NCBI GenBank assembly: GCA_016946835.1
Contig: JACVTC010000014.1
Location: forward strand, 939,001 to 1,003,000
DNA from: Neocallimastix lanati (nom. inval.)
Lineage: Eukaryota; Neocallimastigomycota; Neocallimastigomycetes; Neocallimastigales; Neocallimastigaceae
Reading direction: 5' to 3'
Length of the DNA stretch: 64,000 nucleotides
The position numbers were made by a program, and so were the translations under genes. Positions 1 through 12,500 of this stretch are shown here, in pieces. Every line of letters starts with the position of its first letter. Position 1 is the stretch's first letter. The notes under the pieces are model-generated. The model saw nothing but the letters and a program-made list of their open reading frames with translations, had not been told where the DNA came from and did not search any database.

Positions 1-3000
1 TGCTTCCTATACTAATGAAACTCACAAAGAATCCGATAGTGAGAATGATGTAGAATTTATAGTTAGTGCGATAAAAAGGAAGTTGACGACTAACGATGAA
101 ACTAGTAAAAATAATGAAAAGAGACAACGTAAAAGTCTCAAAGACAATCCTACCCCAATAATAACTCCTGCAATAAGAAAGATAAAAGAGAAGGAAATAG
201 AAAATAGAATAATTGTTAAAAATAAAAATCAACTACATCCTTCGATAATGGCGCAGCCTAATATAAATATTGAGAAAGCCAAAGAAAAACAAATTCGGAA
301 CAAAGAAAGAGCTAACTTTGGAAATAACAAGGGAAAAAGGAAGGAAAGGGAGGATAATATTACTATAAGAGGAAAGCAAAGTCTGGATTCTTCAAAACAA
401 AAAAATAGCATCAGTACTACTAGTGATAAAGTGCATCAACGATTAAATAAATTAATCGATAATGAAAACGATAAAATTATTAAAACAAAACAAATCAATG
501 AAATGGAAGTTATTGAAGTTCCTGAAAAGCTTAATGACGAAGGTCATGAGAATATTACATTACAGAAACTCATAGATTTTCAAGAGCCTAAAGAAAAAGC
601 AACAATTAGTAGAACGCTTAGGAACATCAAGATGTGTAAGGATCAGGAAGAATATGATGTTTTATAAGATTTGAATAAAACCAAATGTAATATTAGTTTT
701 GGTCAACTCCTCAATGTTTCTCCAAAAGTCAGAAGTCAAGTAAATCAAGGATTAAAATTAGAAAAACCTGAAAAGAAAATAATAGGTGCATTAAACAATA
801 CTATTGCTGCTGCTACTTTGGTAAATAATATTGATCACTCTTATATTAGCAAAAGTAAGGAAACCTCAGAAGAAGATATTGCCATGGTTGATGTAACAGT
901 AGATGAAATTCCTGGTAAAGCACTAATTGATTCTTGTAGTAACCTCAATATTATCACAAAAAAATTTTATGAGAAATTACCTGGAAATTATGAAGAAGTA
1001 GGTATTAGTCGTGGAAGGATACGTTTAACGACAAAGAATGATAAGTATTCGGAAGGAATCATTGTACGAATACCTGTTAAGATTAATGATTATAAAATGA
1101 TAGTAGATTTTCGAATAATTGATGATGATGACCCATTTAATGATTTGTTGATTAATTTCCAAACTCAAGTAAAACACAATCTTTTTATCCATCCGATAAG
1201 ATATTGTTTATGTCAATTAAATTCTAAAGGACTAATCGACGTTATAGCTCCTATTAATAATAATTCCAAAGAAGAAGAAAAATTAGTATGTATAGTAAGG
1301 AAAATACTTGATGATGAAGACACAACTAATGAATTAAAGAAACTTGAAGGTCTATCTCCGCAAGAGTATATCCATGATGAAAAATTTTTAGCAAGTCTTT
1401 GTAAAGATTATAAAGATGTAATAGTAAAATTGCTTGAAGAAAACTTGGACATTATAGCGACATCTTCTGAAGAATTAACACCGTCAGACTTGGCCCCTCA
1501 TAAAATTAACTTGAAAGCGAACGCAAAACCTGTTAAACAAAGATGTTACAGAGTAACCAAATTTAAATCTGATATTATTAAAGAAGAACTAATTAAACTT
1601 ATTAAGAAAAAGCTAGTTGTACCATCTTATTCAGAATGGTCTTCACCTGTTGTTGTGGTCCCAAAGGCTAATGGAAAATGGAGATTGTATGTGGACTACC
1701 GCAAGGTGAATGATCTAACCGAAAAAGACTCTTATGCCTTTCCGTATATTGATGAGATATTTGATAGTCTAGATGGTGCTAAAATCTTTACTACTATGGA
1801 CCTATACTCAGGTTACCATCAAATCCTGATGGACGAAGAAAGTGTTGAAATAACCAGTTTTACAACCAAATTTGGCAACTACCAATTCAAAGTTATGCCT
1901 TTCGGATTAACTGGAGCTCCGGCTACCTTCCAACGGGAAATGAATAGAATTTTATTTCCTTTAATCGGAAAATGTGTTTTCAACTTTATTGATGATATAT
2001 ATATATATTCAAAAACTGTCGAAGAATATATCCAACACATAAAGCAAGTATTAGCAATCTTCAAGGAACATAAATTAAAAATTAATATTGAAAAATGTCA
2101 TTTTATGCAAACTGAAGTTGAAGTTCTTGGTCACAAGATTTCTACTAAGGGTCTTAGTCCTCAAAATAGTAAAATTGAAGTAATTAAAGCCTGGAAAGAA
2201 CCCACTAATATACATGAGTTAAGATCATTCTTAGGTGCTGTAGGATATTATAGGAACTTTATAAATGAATATACTCAAACTTCAGCTCCTCTTTGTAAGC
2301 TATTAAGAAAAGGTGTAAAATATAAATGGAATAATGAACAAGAACAAAGCTTTATCAAATTAAAAGAAAAATTAATTAATGCCCCTATTTTAAAATATCC
2401 TGATTTCTCCAAAGAATTCATTATTCGTACAGATGCATCATATGAAGGTATTGGTGGAGTTTTATTGCAGAAAGACGAATCGGAAATAGAACACCCGATT
2501 CATTTCATTAGCCGTAGCATAACCAAAGCAGAAAAGAATTATGGAATAACCGATTTGGAAGGAACTGCTTTATATTATTGTATTACTAAATTAAAACCTT
2601 ATATTATGGGAAGCCCCTTTAGAACCATAATCTTTACAGATCACAAACCTCTACTGGGTTTATTTAATAATAAGGAACCGAATAATGCACGACAAAAAAG
2701 ATGGTGTTTGACTGCAAGTATGCTAAAAGTGGATATTCGCTATGAGCAAGGTAAAAAGAATGTAGTAGCCGACACTTTATCTAGAATGAAGAATGATAAA
2801 AGACAAAAGGTATTAGCTATAAAAACAAATAAAGATGATGAAAATGATTCACTTTCTAAAGTAATTAAAGAATATATTGAAGAAAAATTTACAAAGATTG
2901 ATGGTATAGATTATTTTATAGATGGAAATAATTATAGAAAACTTGTTACCGAAACAAATGAAAAACTAAAATTAATTCTAGAGGCACATCATGTTGGCCA

Positions 3001-3705
3001 TGAAGGTTATTATAAAACATATCAAAGACTTAGAAAAAGTTACTACTGGAATGATATGGTCAACGATATAAAAAGGATAATTTCAAAATGCGAAAAATGT
3101 CAGTTAAATCGCCCTCAGCCATATCCAGAACCAACCGAAAACATTCCAACAGAAGTTGAAGGCCCTTTTACTCATCTTGGACTTGATATTATTGGTCCCT
3201 TAATAAAGACTGGTAATAACAACCAATATATCATTGTTGCGGTGGATTATTTCACTAAGTGGGTGGAGGCTGAACCTACTGAAAATATTACATCTAAGGA
3301 CATCATTAAGTTTTTAATAAATGTTTTCGCTAGACATGGAGTTCCTCAAGTCATTACAACGGATAATGGTGTTCAATTCACATCGGATATGACTAAAATA
3401 TTCCTGGACTTATATGATGTTTACGTAAAATTTACTACTACCTATCACCCAGAAAGTAATGGATTGGTTGAAAATAGGAATAAAGAAATCGATAAATTAT
3501 TGAGACTACTTGGTGAAGAGAATAAAGACTGGGATGAAGTATTACCTTCAGCCTTGTGGGCCCTTAGAACTACAAAGAATTCTGTAACCAAACATTCTAG
3601 CTTCGAATTAGTTTATGGTCGTGAGGATCAACAGCTAGACCTACAAAAGGAGTGAATAAATCCTCAGATGAAATTCTTTTAGAAAAATTTATCTCGCATT
3701 ATAAT
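1..3705 (+). mobile_element. Ty3/gypsy retrotransposon A, 3' part, both ends missing
   Basis: This is the pol-side part of a gypsy element. It enters from the left window edge already inside the reading frame (open from base 2) and loses similarity to its sister element B at about 3705, before the end of integrase. No LTR, primer-binding site or polypurine tract of this element lies in the window. Order of domains (spacer, protease-like, RT, RNase H, integrase) is the gypsy order. The right end is followed within about 40 bp by an LTR-like segment, so a later insertion or deletion probably removed its 3' end. Confidence 0.85.
2..3657 (+). pseudogene. Gypsy A Pro-RT-RNase H-integrase polyprotein, interrupted
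   Basis: One frame runs from base 2 to 3657 with a single in-frame TAA at 665-667. The first segment is a lysine/glutamate-rich spacer matching the equivalent spacer of element B (shared SLKDNP and ILTQPN/IMAQPN-type stretches). After the stop come a protease-like segment with the motif LIDSCSN near 926, reverse transcriptase with FIDD near 1987-1998, RNase H with TDAS near 2430, and integrase with a zinc finger ending CEKCQ, then the catalytic Asp in LDIIGP, Asp in TTDNG and Glu in VENRN. At about 3640 the frame is lost: the homologous continuation (SDEILLEKF) resumes in another frame and ends near 3705. Apparent starts in this frame are TTG, so the real start lies outside the window. RT and integrase catalytic residues are intact, so the copy died recently. 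Confidence 0.85.
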
Positions 3706-3747
3706 TTTATAAATTAAATATAAATAAATATACTTAACTTAAATAAA

Positions 3748-4122
3748 TGAGAGTTTATTATAGAATTAATATAATAAACAACTACACAAAAAGAATAAAG
3801 GGCACAAATTTTTATAAAATATGTTTTATTAAAAAGGTTTTTGTTTATTAATTAATTATTTTATTTGAATTATTATTTATTATAAAAATCCTAAAATAAT
3901 AACTCTTGATTTCTCGTAGAGAACTCAAGAGAATCAAATATATATAAATTAATTATTAAACACAATAAATGAGAAATAACACATTAAAATATTTTATTGT
4001 TAAGAATTTAAGATTGATTTTATTTCGTTATACAATTTTTACTTTATATATATACATGCTTATTTAAATATTATTGGTAGGATAGCTTATTTTAATTTAC
4101 ATTAATTTAATATTATTTGACA
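3748..4122 (-). repeat. LTR-like segment between gypsy A and copia C
   Basis: The right edge (ACA at 4122) directly abuts a purine tract of the copia element (minus strand ...GAGGGGGAG then TGTCAAAT), so this edge is the 5' end of the copia 3' LTR. The left edge could be TG at 3748 or a TG at 3969. The 3748-3970 part carries GAGTTTATTATAG, a hairpin (arms 3903-3915 and 3919-3931, 12 of 13 pairs) and an adjacent TATA-like stretch. The same module occurs in the LTRs at 16339-18050. It is either the U3/R of the copia LTR or a fragment of that other LTR family. Confidence 0.5.
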
Positions 4123-4135
4123 CTCCCCCTCAAAT
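4123..4135 (-). other. Polypurine tract of copia C
   Basis: On the minus strand this reads ATTTGAGGGGGAG immediately before the LTR start TGTCAAAT. The same purine run precedes TGTGAACT in copia D (60081-60094). That position and composition are those of the plus-strand DNA primer site of LTR retrotransposons. Confidence 0.75.
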
Positions 4136-4206
4136 CTAACTTTCAATCTCATTTAGATATTAAAGTTTGATTTGATTAATAGTTATTGTTATTATCCTTA
4201 TTTTTT

Positions 4207-5982
4207 TCAGATTTTAAAAAGTAAATTATTTCTGAATCTATCCATTGATGTACTATTTAGGTATTTTGTGAATCCGTCTGCTAGATTGTTCTCGGACTTA
4301 ATATATTTTAATTTTATTGTACCTTTACTTATTAAATCTCTTACGTGGTGATATTTAATATCAATATATTTAGATTTTGCGTTAATTGATCTATTCTGGC
4401 AATTATAGATAGCGGCCTTATTATCAATATTTATAGTCACGGATTTTATTTTGATATTTAATTCTTTAAAAATGTTCATATACCATAAACTGTGTTTTAC
4501 ACAATCACTAACACTTATATATTCCGATTCTGCTGTAGAAGTAGCAACGACATGTTGCAATTTTGAATACCAACTTGTTGGTGAGTCACCGATCATCATT
4601 ACGAAATCTGAGGTTGATTTCCTTGTCTCTTCGTCTCCGGCATAATCAGCATCAGCAAAAACTTTTAAAGTTTTTTCATTTGAAAATTTTATACCATAAT
4701 TCAAAGTACCCTTTAAATATCTAAAAATTTTCTTCACATTGTGCCAGTATTCTATTGTTGGGTTTTTACTTTTTCTTGCGGCTCTGACTTCTGAGAATAT
4801 TATATCTGGTCTTGTACATACAGCTAAATATAGTAAGTTTCCTATGGCACTTCTATAACTTGTCTCATTGAAAGCTTTGTATCTATTTTTAATTTCATTT
4901 ACAGGTTTTAAATTTCATACTGATTTAGTATTTGATAAATTGTATCTTTCAATTAATTCCTTTATATATCCTTTTTGGTGTAGGATATATCCGTTCTTTT
5001 GTTTTTCGAATTTTATGCCGATTACGAAATCAACTTCGCCTATATCTTTAATTTTATAAATATCTTTTATCTGATCTTTCACATCTAATATTTCATTTTT
5101 CTTACCTATTATTAGAATGTCATCTACATACACTGTTAATATACAAATAATTTCTTTGTTTTTATTTTCTTTTATGTACACACAGGGTTCACTAATGAGC
5201 CTTTTAGAATTTATTTTTATTAATGTTTCATTTAATTTTTCGTTCCACTGGCGGCGTGCTTGTTTAAGTCCATAAAGTGCCTTCTTTAATTTTCAAAAAC
5301 CTTTGTTTTCTGATGAGTATCCTTCCGGTGGTTTCATATAAATTTCTATGTCTAGGTCAGCATTTAAGTATGCTGCGTTGATGTCAATTTGAAATATTTC
5401 AAAATTTCTTTGTACAGCTAGGGCAACTATAATTCTTAGAGATTCTTGTTTTAATGTTGGTGAGAAAGTGTTTGAATAATCAATACCAAAACGTTGTGAA
5501 AAACCTCTCGCAACTAACCTGGCTTTTCGTTTTGTTATATTTCCATTTTCATCACGTTTATATTTAAATACCCATTTGCATGATATAAGGTTGGCCTTTT
5601 TGGGAATATTGTTTACTGTTTGAAAAACATTTAAATTCTTCATATTATTTATTTCTTCTTTTATTGCATTCATCCATTCATCTTTATCTGGTAGGTTGAA
5701 TATATCTTTATAATTTTGTGGTTCATTAAAATTTTTATTTATTGTCTTTTCTAATTTTGTTTTTTTGATTGAGGTATTAACTGTATTATCTTCATTTTTT
5801 CTTTTATTTCTATCATTATCATAGATTGTGAGAAAACTAGTTGATGGGGTTGATTCAGAGTTTGTTATGTTTTTATTTTTATCGTTATTTAGTAATGGTT
5901 TTTGCCCGAACAGGAAATTTATCGAATACATCGTTTTTACTTTCGAGAAAGAATACCCAACCGAAACGAGAGAAATCATCAA
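4207..5982 (-). pseudogene. Copia C reverse transcriptase-RNase H, with in-frame stops
   Basis: One frame from 5982 down to 4207 encodes the acidic linker, RT and RNase H of a copia element. Recognisable RT blocks are CKWVFKYK, KARLVARGF, QIDINAAYLNA, KKALYGLKQ and the catalytic YVDD. RNase H shows FADADYAGD, TAESEY and IDNKAA. Two in-frame TGA codons interrupt it. One is at 5293-5295, where copia D has the W of YWKL, so probably TGG to TGA. The other is at 4915-4917. No frameshift separates the pieces. It ends with TAA just before the 3' non-coding stretch and polypurine tract. RT and RNase H catalytic residues remain, but a full-length enzyme cannot be made without reading through two stops. 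Confidence 0.85.
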
Positions 5983-7054
5983 GGATAGTTAAAAAATATT
6001 TTTTGCCGAAGAGAGATTCGTTGATAGGACCTACTAAATCCATATGTACTAATTCGAAAGTAGACTTTGTTTTGTTTTCTGATTTTTTAAAACTGAAGTT
6101 TTTCATTATTGGAACAAACGGGGCACTTTGATTTGATATTAATCTGAAGCAATTTATTTTTAATGTGATTAATATTAAAATGTCCAAGGCGGCGATTTCA
6201 AAGGTTGATTTTGTCTTTTCTGGAGAGATTAGATAAACTGTATATTGAAGGAAAGTTTATAATTTTATTAAAACTTATGGGGTAAGTAGAAAACCAAACT
6301 ATAAAAATATTTTGAAGATTTGACTTCAAAGTAGTTATTTTGTTGCTATGTTGATCATATATTGAAGCAAATGAATCGTTATTACGGAGAAAGAAAATAA
6401 TTTTAAAATGTTCTTTTATAAGTTGATTAACAGAGATAATATTTTTTCTAATAAGAGGAACATAATGTACATTTCTCAGAGTAATTTTATTTCCATTAAT
6501 AAATCCAATAAAGTCGCCGGAAATGGTAGAATTAACAATACTTCCATTTGGAAGTATGATATTTTTCTTACAGTTACAGAGATTTGTAAGGTATTTTAAA
6601 GAATTTATCAAATGTAAGGAGGAACCTGAATCTAAAATCCAAGCTGTAAGGTCGTTATGGAAGAAGATGTTATTTCATTAGTTACTTGAGGACTGGAATT
6701 ATTTTTTATGACGCATCCTAAAAACGAGTAGTTTTCAGTATTGTAATCCTTTGATAAGGAGTTATTATTGTTGGTATCATTGATATTGTTTTCGAGTGAA
6801 TTTAATTGCTTGTAGCTTTTGTGTTTGTATCCTTGTTTAATTGTTGAATGTTTGTGATATTTGTTATTATTTTTCGATTGACTTTTAAATTTCTTATTTT
6901 TTATTAAATTGAATCTGATGGGTTTGTTGAATTTTCTGCACTCCTTGGCATAATGTCCGAATTTGTTACATAGATAACATTTTCCATTTCTATATATTCT
7001 TTTGCTTTGGGATGAAAAGTGCTTTTTATTTGTACTTGAATCTGAGGTAGTCAA
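5885..7054 (-). pseudogene. Copia C Gag zinc knuckle, protease and truncated integrase
   Basis: Three frame-shifted pieces. The 7054-6632 part has a CCHC knuckle (CYLCNKFGHYAKEC) and ends at the protease active site AWILDSGSS (about 6650-6620). The protease continues in another frame at 6611-6198 (VHYVPLIRKNIISVNQL). Integrase follows at 6187-5885 with the first catalytic Asp region (HMDLVGPINES), then breaks off in the middle of the catalytic core (LESKNDVF) and joins the pre-RT linker at about 5920. The second Asp and the Glu of the D,D,E triad are therefore absent. The integrase cannot be functional. The junction is a real internal deletion, since homologous copia elements carry several hundred more bases here. 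Confidence 0.75.
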
Positions 7055-7830
7055 AATATTTGTTTTGTGGATTCCTCAGATTTTAATAATCCTTTTAAAT
7101 TGGAAAAAACAATATCGGAGATAACATTCTTCACGTATTCGCAGAGTTTGTTCCAATCGTGTTTGTATTGGAATACGTTGATGAATCTTAAGTTTTCAGG
7201 GAGTGTTCTATTGAGTATTCCAGCTTTAGTACTAGGTTCCATGTCGTGATCAATGTTTTCGAGTTCATCGATCAAGTTCTGCAGAGTAGCTATGAATATA
7301 TTTATATCTTGTTCTTCGTTATATTTGAGAGAATTTAATTTCTTTTTGATTTCCATACATCTTCTCTTGTGACTAACGGTAAAGGATTTTTCTAGTGTCT
7401 TCCATGTTTCAAAGGCGGGTTTTTCCTTGGCTTGCGATAATTTTCCTTGTTTCTTCACCTAGACTATTTATGATGATCCATTTTACCATAACATCACTTT
7501 TAATATCCAGGAGGCTTGTTTCTTTGTCAGATACCAGACTTGGGTCAAATTGGTCAATTAAGTAATCATCAGGATCATCTTTGATGTCTCTTCTCCTAAG
7601 TTTTTTTACCTTTCTTGTTAAGGTATAACTTTCGAGGTTATTGATCATTAGTAGATATAGAATATTCTCCAATCTGGGTAGTTTTCTGTAGTTAATTCAA
7701 CTACTCGATTAAAATTTTCAGAATAAGTAAAATTGATTCCCTTTGGAGTTGGTTGTTCGTTTTCACTGACAAGGTTGGTTGGTTTGATGTTTGACGTCTT
7801 CTCATTTTGTTTTGACTTCTTAGATGTTGT
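7051..7830 (-). pseudogene. Copia C Gag, frameshifted
   Basis: Two overlapping minus-strand frames make up a copia Gag. Reading from about 7830, a lysine-rich lead is followed by TTENYPDWR, a typical Gag_pre/UBN2-type opening. The frame then shifts near 7668 into LYLLMINNLESY. A second shift near 7440 leads into FETWKTLEKSF, the UBN2 retrotransposon Gag block (WKTLE, QDINIFIATLQNLIDEL, LPENLRF). No in-frame ATG is visible at the 5' end, so the start codon has been lost or lies in another frame. It belongs with the zinc knuckle downstream at 7054. Confidence 0.7.
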
Positions 7831-7895
7831 GATTTTTTGAAAAAAAATTTTTATTACAAATATAATGAATATTATTAAGATATATTTGAAGAGCT

Positions 7896-8053
7896 ACAAA
7901 AAGATTATTATTGAGCAATTCAAGTGTTATACGAATAATGTTATTATTTTCAGTATTGTGTTTAATTAATTTCAATATTATATTGTAATTTTTTTTTGAT
8001 ATATAATTATTTTGATTGGTTCTATATAATTATTATTTTATTTTATTTTATTT

Positions 8054-8084
<31 letters not shown>

Positions 8085-8378
8085 GTTATTAAGTATTGGT
8101 TGGGGAGGAAATGAAAAATGAAGTTTAATATTTTTATTGGATAATTTATATTCTTACATATTAATATATTGTTTATTCAAATTAGTTCCATGAATCCATG
8201 TATTGCCATTTCATTTAATATAATTTATAATATAATTAGAATATTAGTTAATTTATAATTCTTACATATTAATATGATGTTTATTTTAAATTAGTTCATT
8301 GAATCTATGCATTGCCAATTTATTTAACGTCATGTATAATGAAATTAAAATATTTATTTATGTATGTAACGAATACTA
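7896..8378. other. Non-coding AT-rich stretch with a 30-base T run
   Basis: No reading frame is supported here. It contains a run of T4-A units grading into about 30 T residues (about 8033-8084) and a two-copy tandem repeat. It may be the former leader of copia C or an older repeat into which gypsy B inserted at 8378. Confidence 0.6.
8142..8357. repeat. Two diverged tandem copies of a ~108-bp unit
   Basis: Unit 1 (8142-8249) and unit 2 (8250-8357) share blocks in the same order: TTCTTACATATTAATAT, TGTTTATT, AATTAGTTC, ATGAATC/TTGAATC and GCATTGCCA/GTATTGCCA. Neither unit is coding. The repeat stops about 20 bp from the insertion point of gypsy B. Confidence 0.7.
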
Positions 8379-8666
8379 TGTTAAGGTTTTAGAGAATTAA
8401 ATAAAAATAAAAGTAAAAGAAACACAGATTTTAATTATTTATTAATTTTATTAATTGATTTATTTGATGATTTTTAAAAATTGGTAGCAAAATTTACAAC
8501 CATTTATACTTTTTTTCAAGGCATAAAAGTTGTTCTTGCCACTAAATTACATTTTATTTTTATTTTTTTTATAAAAATTATTAAATTTAAATTGATTTTT
8601 ATAATCAATTATATAAAATTTAATTATAACAATATAAATAAAATACATTTATAATATTAATAAAAC

Positions 8667-8710
<44 letters not shown>

Positions 8711-9206
8711 TTTAATAATCTATCTAAAATATTACTAATAAGAATTTATTTAATTGGCTATAATTTTTATTACAATCTGTTAAAATATTCAAATAAAAAT
8801 AAAAATACTATTCTAATATAAAGGTTTTTAATAAAATAAAATATTTGTCAATATAAAATAAAACATTTCGATATAAAATTTTATAATAAAAGTTAAAATA
8901 TAATATATAAATTTTTAATTATCAATATATAAAAATATTATTAATACAAATTTTCATTATTAATATAAAAATAAAAAAAATAAGATTTATTATATATATT
9001 GCTAATATAAGTTTTAAATATATTAAAATATTACTATTAATATAAGATTTAATATATAAATATAAAGTTTAATATAATTTTTGATTTAATTTTTGATCTT
9101 TGGATTTAAAAATTTATTAAAGTACAAAAATAATAATGTACACATAATGTATTAGAAATGAATCGTAGATTTAATTAAGAATGCATTATTTGGTACATTC
9201 TTATCA
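8379..9206 (-). repeat. 3' LTR of gypsy B
   Basis: 828 bp, TGTTAAGG...TTATCA on the plus strand. It matches 15441-16256 throughout. The main difference is a longer T run (8670-8708, about 39 T, against about 25 at 15731-15755), plus scattered single-base changes. Confidence 0.9.
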
Positions 9207-9224
9207 AGATGCCCCGACAAAGAC

Positions 9225-9545
9225 TCAAGCTTCTCTGTAAGCGGAGTTAAGCTTTACTAAATTTTTAAAATGAACATTCCTGTCGAGTTGTTTTCCAGTT
9301 TTCTGATCGATTAAAGTTGCTGTATTGAATTGAATTTTTAAAATTTTAAATGATCCATTGTAATATGGTTCTAGCTTAGTGCGGCTAAAGTTTCTAACAA
9401 GAACAAGATCACCAGCCTTTAATTCTTTTCCTTTTTTCATACTTATTTGTTCTTCTCGTCTTGTTGCCCAATACTTGTTAGCATTCTTCACATTTTCGCA
9501 TGCTTCTCTAGTCCATTGATGATGACAAACAAATTTTTTTATTAA
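9225..9545 (-). pseudogene. Gypsy B integrase C-terminal end
   Basis: Minus-strand frame with EILIKKFVCHHQW and REACENVKNANKYW leading to a GPF/Y-like module (GDLVLVRNFSRTKL, YNGSFKILKI), the C-terminal part of gypsy integrases. It is in a different frame from the integrase core at 10066-9542, so a frameshift near 9542-9550 separates them. It ends about 20 bp before the 3' LTR. The bases between (minus strand GTCGGGGCATCT) are the likely polypurine tract. No chromodomain is present, unlike element E. Confidence 0.75.
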
Positions 9546-12500
9546 AATTTCACATACGATTTACCTGCATTTTCAATTGTTCTTATGACTATATCATAAG
9601 GCTGTTGGTCTTCTCTTCCATATACTAATTCAAAACTAGAATGTCCAGTAACTGTGTTTTTGGTAGTTCGAAGTGCCCATAAAGCAGAAGGTAAAACTTC
9701 ATCCCAATCTTGATTTTTCCTTCCTAATAAACGAAGTAATTTTCCAATTTCTTTGTTTCGATTTTCAGTAAGACCATTTGATTCAGGGTAGTAAGTAGCT
9801 ACAAATTTAACATATACATCATAAAGATCAAGAAAGATTTTAGTCATATCAGAAGTGAATTGGACTCCATTATCAGTAGTAATAACTTGAGGCACACCAT
9901 TTCTTGCAAAAACATTTATTAAAAATTTAATTATATCAGAGGAAGTTATGTTTTCAGTGGGTTCGGCTTCAACCCATTTGGTAAAGTAATCAACAGTTAC
10001 TATAATATATTGATTATTATTTCTTGTTTTTGGTAACGGTCCTATAATATCTAATCCTAAATGCACAAAGGGACCCTCTTTTTTAGTTGGATGGTTTTCG
10101 GTTGGTTCTGGATATGGTTGAGGACGATTTAATTGGCATTATTCACAATTACTAACAATTCTTTTGATATCTTTAATCATATGATTCCAATAAAAGTTTT
10201 TCATAAGTCTTTGATATGTTTTGTAATATCCTTCGTGGCCAATATTATGAGCTTCTAAAATTAATTTAAACCTTCCATTCTCATCCGTTATTAATTTTCT
10301 ATAATTTCCGTTGTTGATAAAGTAATCTTCACCATCAATAACAGTAAACTTTTCATTAATAAATTCCTTTATAACTTTAGATAATAATTCTTCATTATTT
10401 CCATTAGTAATTTTTGTTAATAATATCTTTCTCTCTTCCTTACTTTTCATTCTTGAAAGAGCATCAGCTAACACATTCTTTTTGCCTGATTCATATTTTA
10501 TATTAATTCCAAGCATATTAGCGGTTAGACACCATCTTGTTTGCCTTGCATTCAAAGGTTCTTTATTCTTAAATAAACCAACTAATGGTTTATGATCTGT
10601 GTAAATAGTTGTAGGTAATGGATTTCCTTCAATATAAGATTTAAATTTAGTCATACAATAGAATAAAGCTGTTCCTTCAAAATCTGTGATACCCTAATTC
10701 TTTTCAGCTTTCTTCAAACTTCTACTTATAAAGTGTATTGGATGCTCCTTACCGGTTTCTTCTTCTTTTTGTAAAAGAACTCCACCAATTCCATTATACG
10801 AAGCATTAGTTCTAATGATAAAAGGTTTGTCAAATAACGGAAATTTTAGAATAGGTGCATTGATTAATTTTTCTTTTAGGAGTTCAAAGCTTTTTTGTTG
10901 TTCTTTATTCCATTCATATTTAGTATTCTTTTTCAATAATTTACATAAAGGTGAAATAATTTGAGCATATTTAGGAATAAAGTCACGATAATATCCTACT
11001 GCTCCTAGAAATGATCTTAATTCATGAAGTGATGAAGGGGCTTCCCACTTCTTAATAGCTGTTATTTTGCTTTCCATGGGGCTTAATCCTTTAGTAGTAA
11101 GTTTGTGACCTAATACATCAACTTCAGTTTGAAGAATATGGCACTTTTCAATATTAATTTTTAACTTGTTTTCTTTAAATACTTCTAATACTTGTTTAAT
11201 ATGAATTAAATGTTCTTCGATACTTTTTGAATAGATCAAAACATCATCAATAAATACGTAAACAAATTCACCAATAAAAGGGAATAAAATTTTATTCATT
11301 TCTCTTTGGAAGGTTGAGGGAGCTCCAGTAAGTTCAAAAGGCATAACCTTAAATTGATAATTTCCAAACTTAGTAGTGAAAGTGGTTACTTCAACGCTTT
11401 CTTCATCCATTAAGATTTGGTGAAAACCAGAAAATAAATCAAGAATTGTAAATATTTTAGCTCCTCCGAGACTATCAAAAATTTCATCTATATATGGAAC
11501 TGAATAAGAATCTTTTTCTGTCATATCATTGACTTTTCAGTAGTCAATGCACAAGCGCCACTTTCCATTATGTTTTAGAATAAATACTACTGGAGATGAC
11601 CATTCTGAACAGGATGGTTCTATCAATCCTTTCTTAATAAGCTTTGTAAGTTCTTCTTTTAAGATATCTGATTTTAATTTAGTTAACCTATAACTTCTTA
11701 ATTTTACTGGCTTTGCATTAGCTTTTAAACCGATCTTATGTGGTGAAAGTTTAGAAGGAGTTAGTTCTTCTGTTGAAGTGGCAACTATGTCAATCATTTC
11801 TTTGAGAATTTTAATAATTTGTTCTTTATAATCTTTATTTAATGTATTTAAAAATTCATTACTTTCAATAAATTCCATTGGAGTTAATTCCTTTATAATT
11901 TCCTTTTCATTATTCTCTTCTTTAACTTTTCTAATAATGCAGATTATACTTTCTTCATCATAACATTGATTATTTATTTTAGCTATTTCTTCGTATTCAC
12001 TTTCTGACAAAAGTTTACATAAATTGTTTAAGGTCGGATGAATAAATAAACAATGATCGATTTGAGTTTTAAAGTTTATTAACATATCATAAAAAGAGTC
12101 TTCTTTTTCAATAATTCTGAAGTCTGCATTAAATTCATATTTATAAATTTTTACTGGTAATCAAACAACAATTCCTTCTGAGTATTCTTCATCTTGTGTT
12201 GCTAGTTGGATTCTTCCACGACTTTTTCCAACTGTTTCATATTCACCAGGTAATTTATCAAAATACTGCTTAGTAACGATGCTAAGATTACTACAAGAAT
12301 CAATTAAAAGTTTTCCTAGTATTCCATCAACACTTGCATCAACCATCGCTAAGTCTTCTTCAGCTACTTCATTACTTTTACTTATGTAGCTATGATCATA
12401 GTTATTTACTAATAAAGTTCGTGCTTTTACATTGTCTACAGTTCAAATTATTTTAGATTTTTCTAACTTTAAACCTTGATTTAATTGTGAACGAATTTTC

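Larger units (their letters stand above)
3748..7895 (-). mobile_element. Ty1/copia retrotransposon C, degenerate
   Basis: Minus-strand copia element in the order gag, zinc knuckle, protease, integrase, RT, RNase H, polypurine tract, 3' LTR. It carries several frameshifts, in-frame stops and an internal deletion in integrase. I could not find a 5' LTR: neither 7830-8378 nor the sequence beyond gypsy B (from 16257) matches the 3748-4122 segment well. The right limit is set by the last in-frame stop upstream of the gag reading frame and is approximate. Confidence 0.85.
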
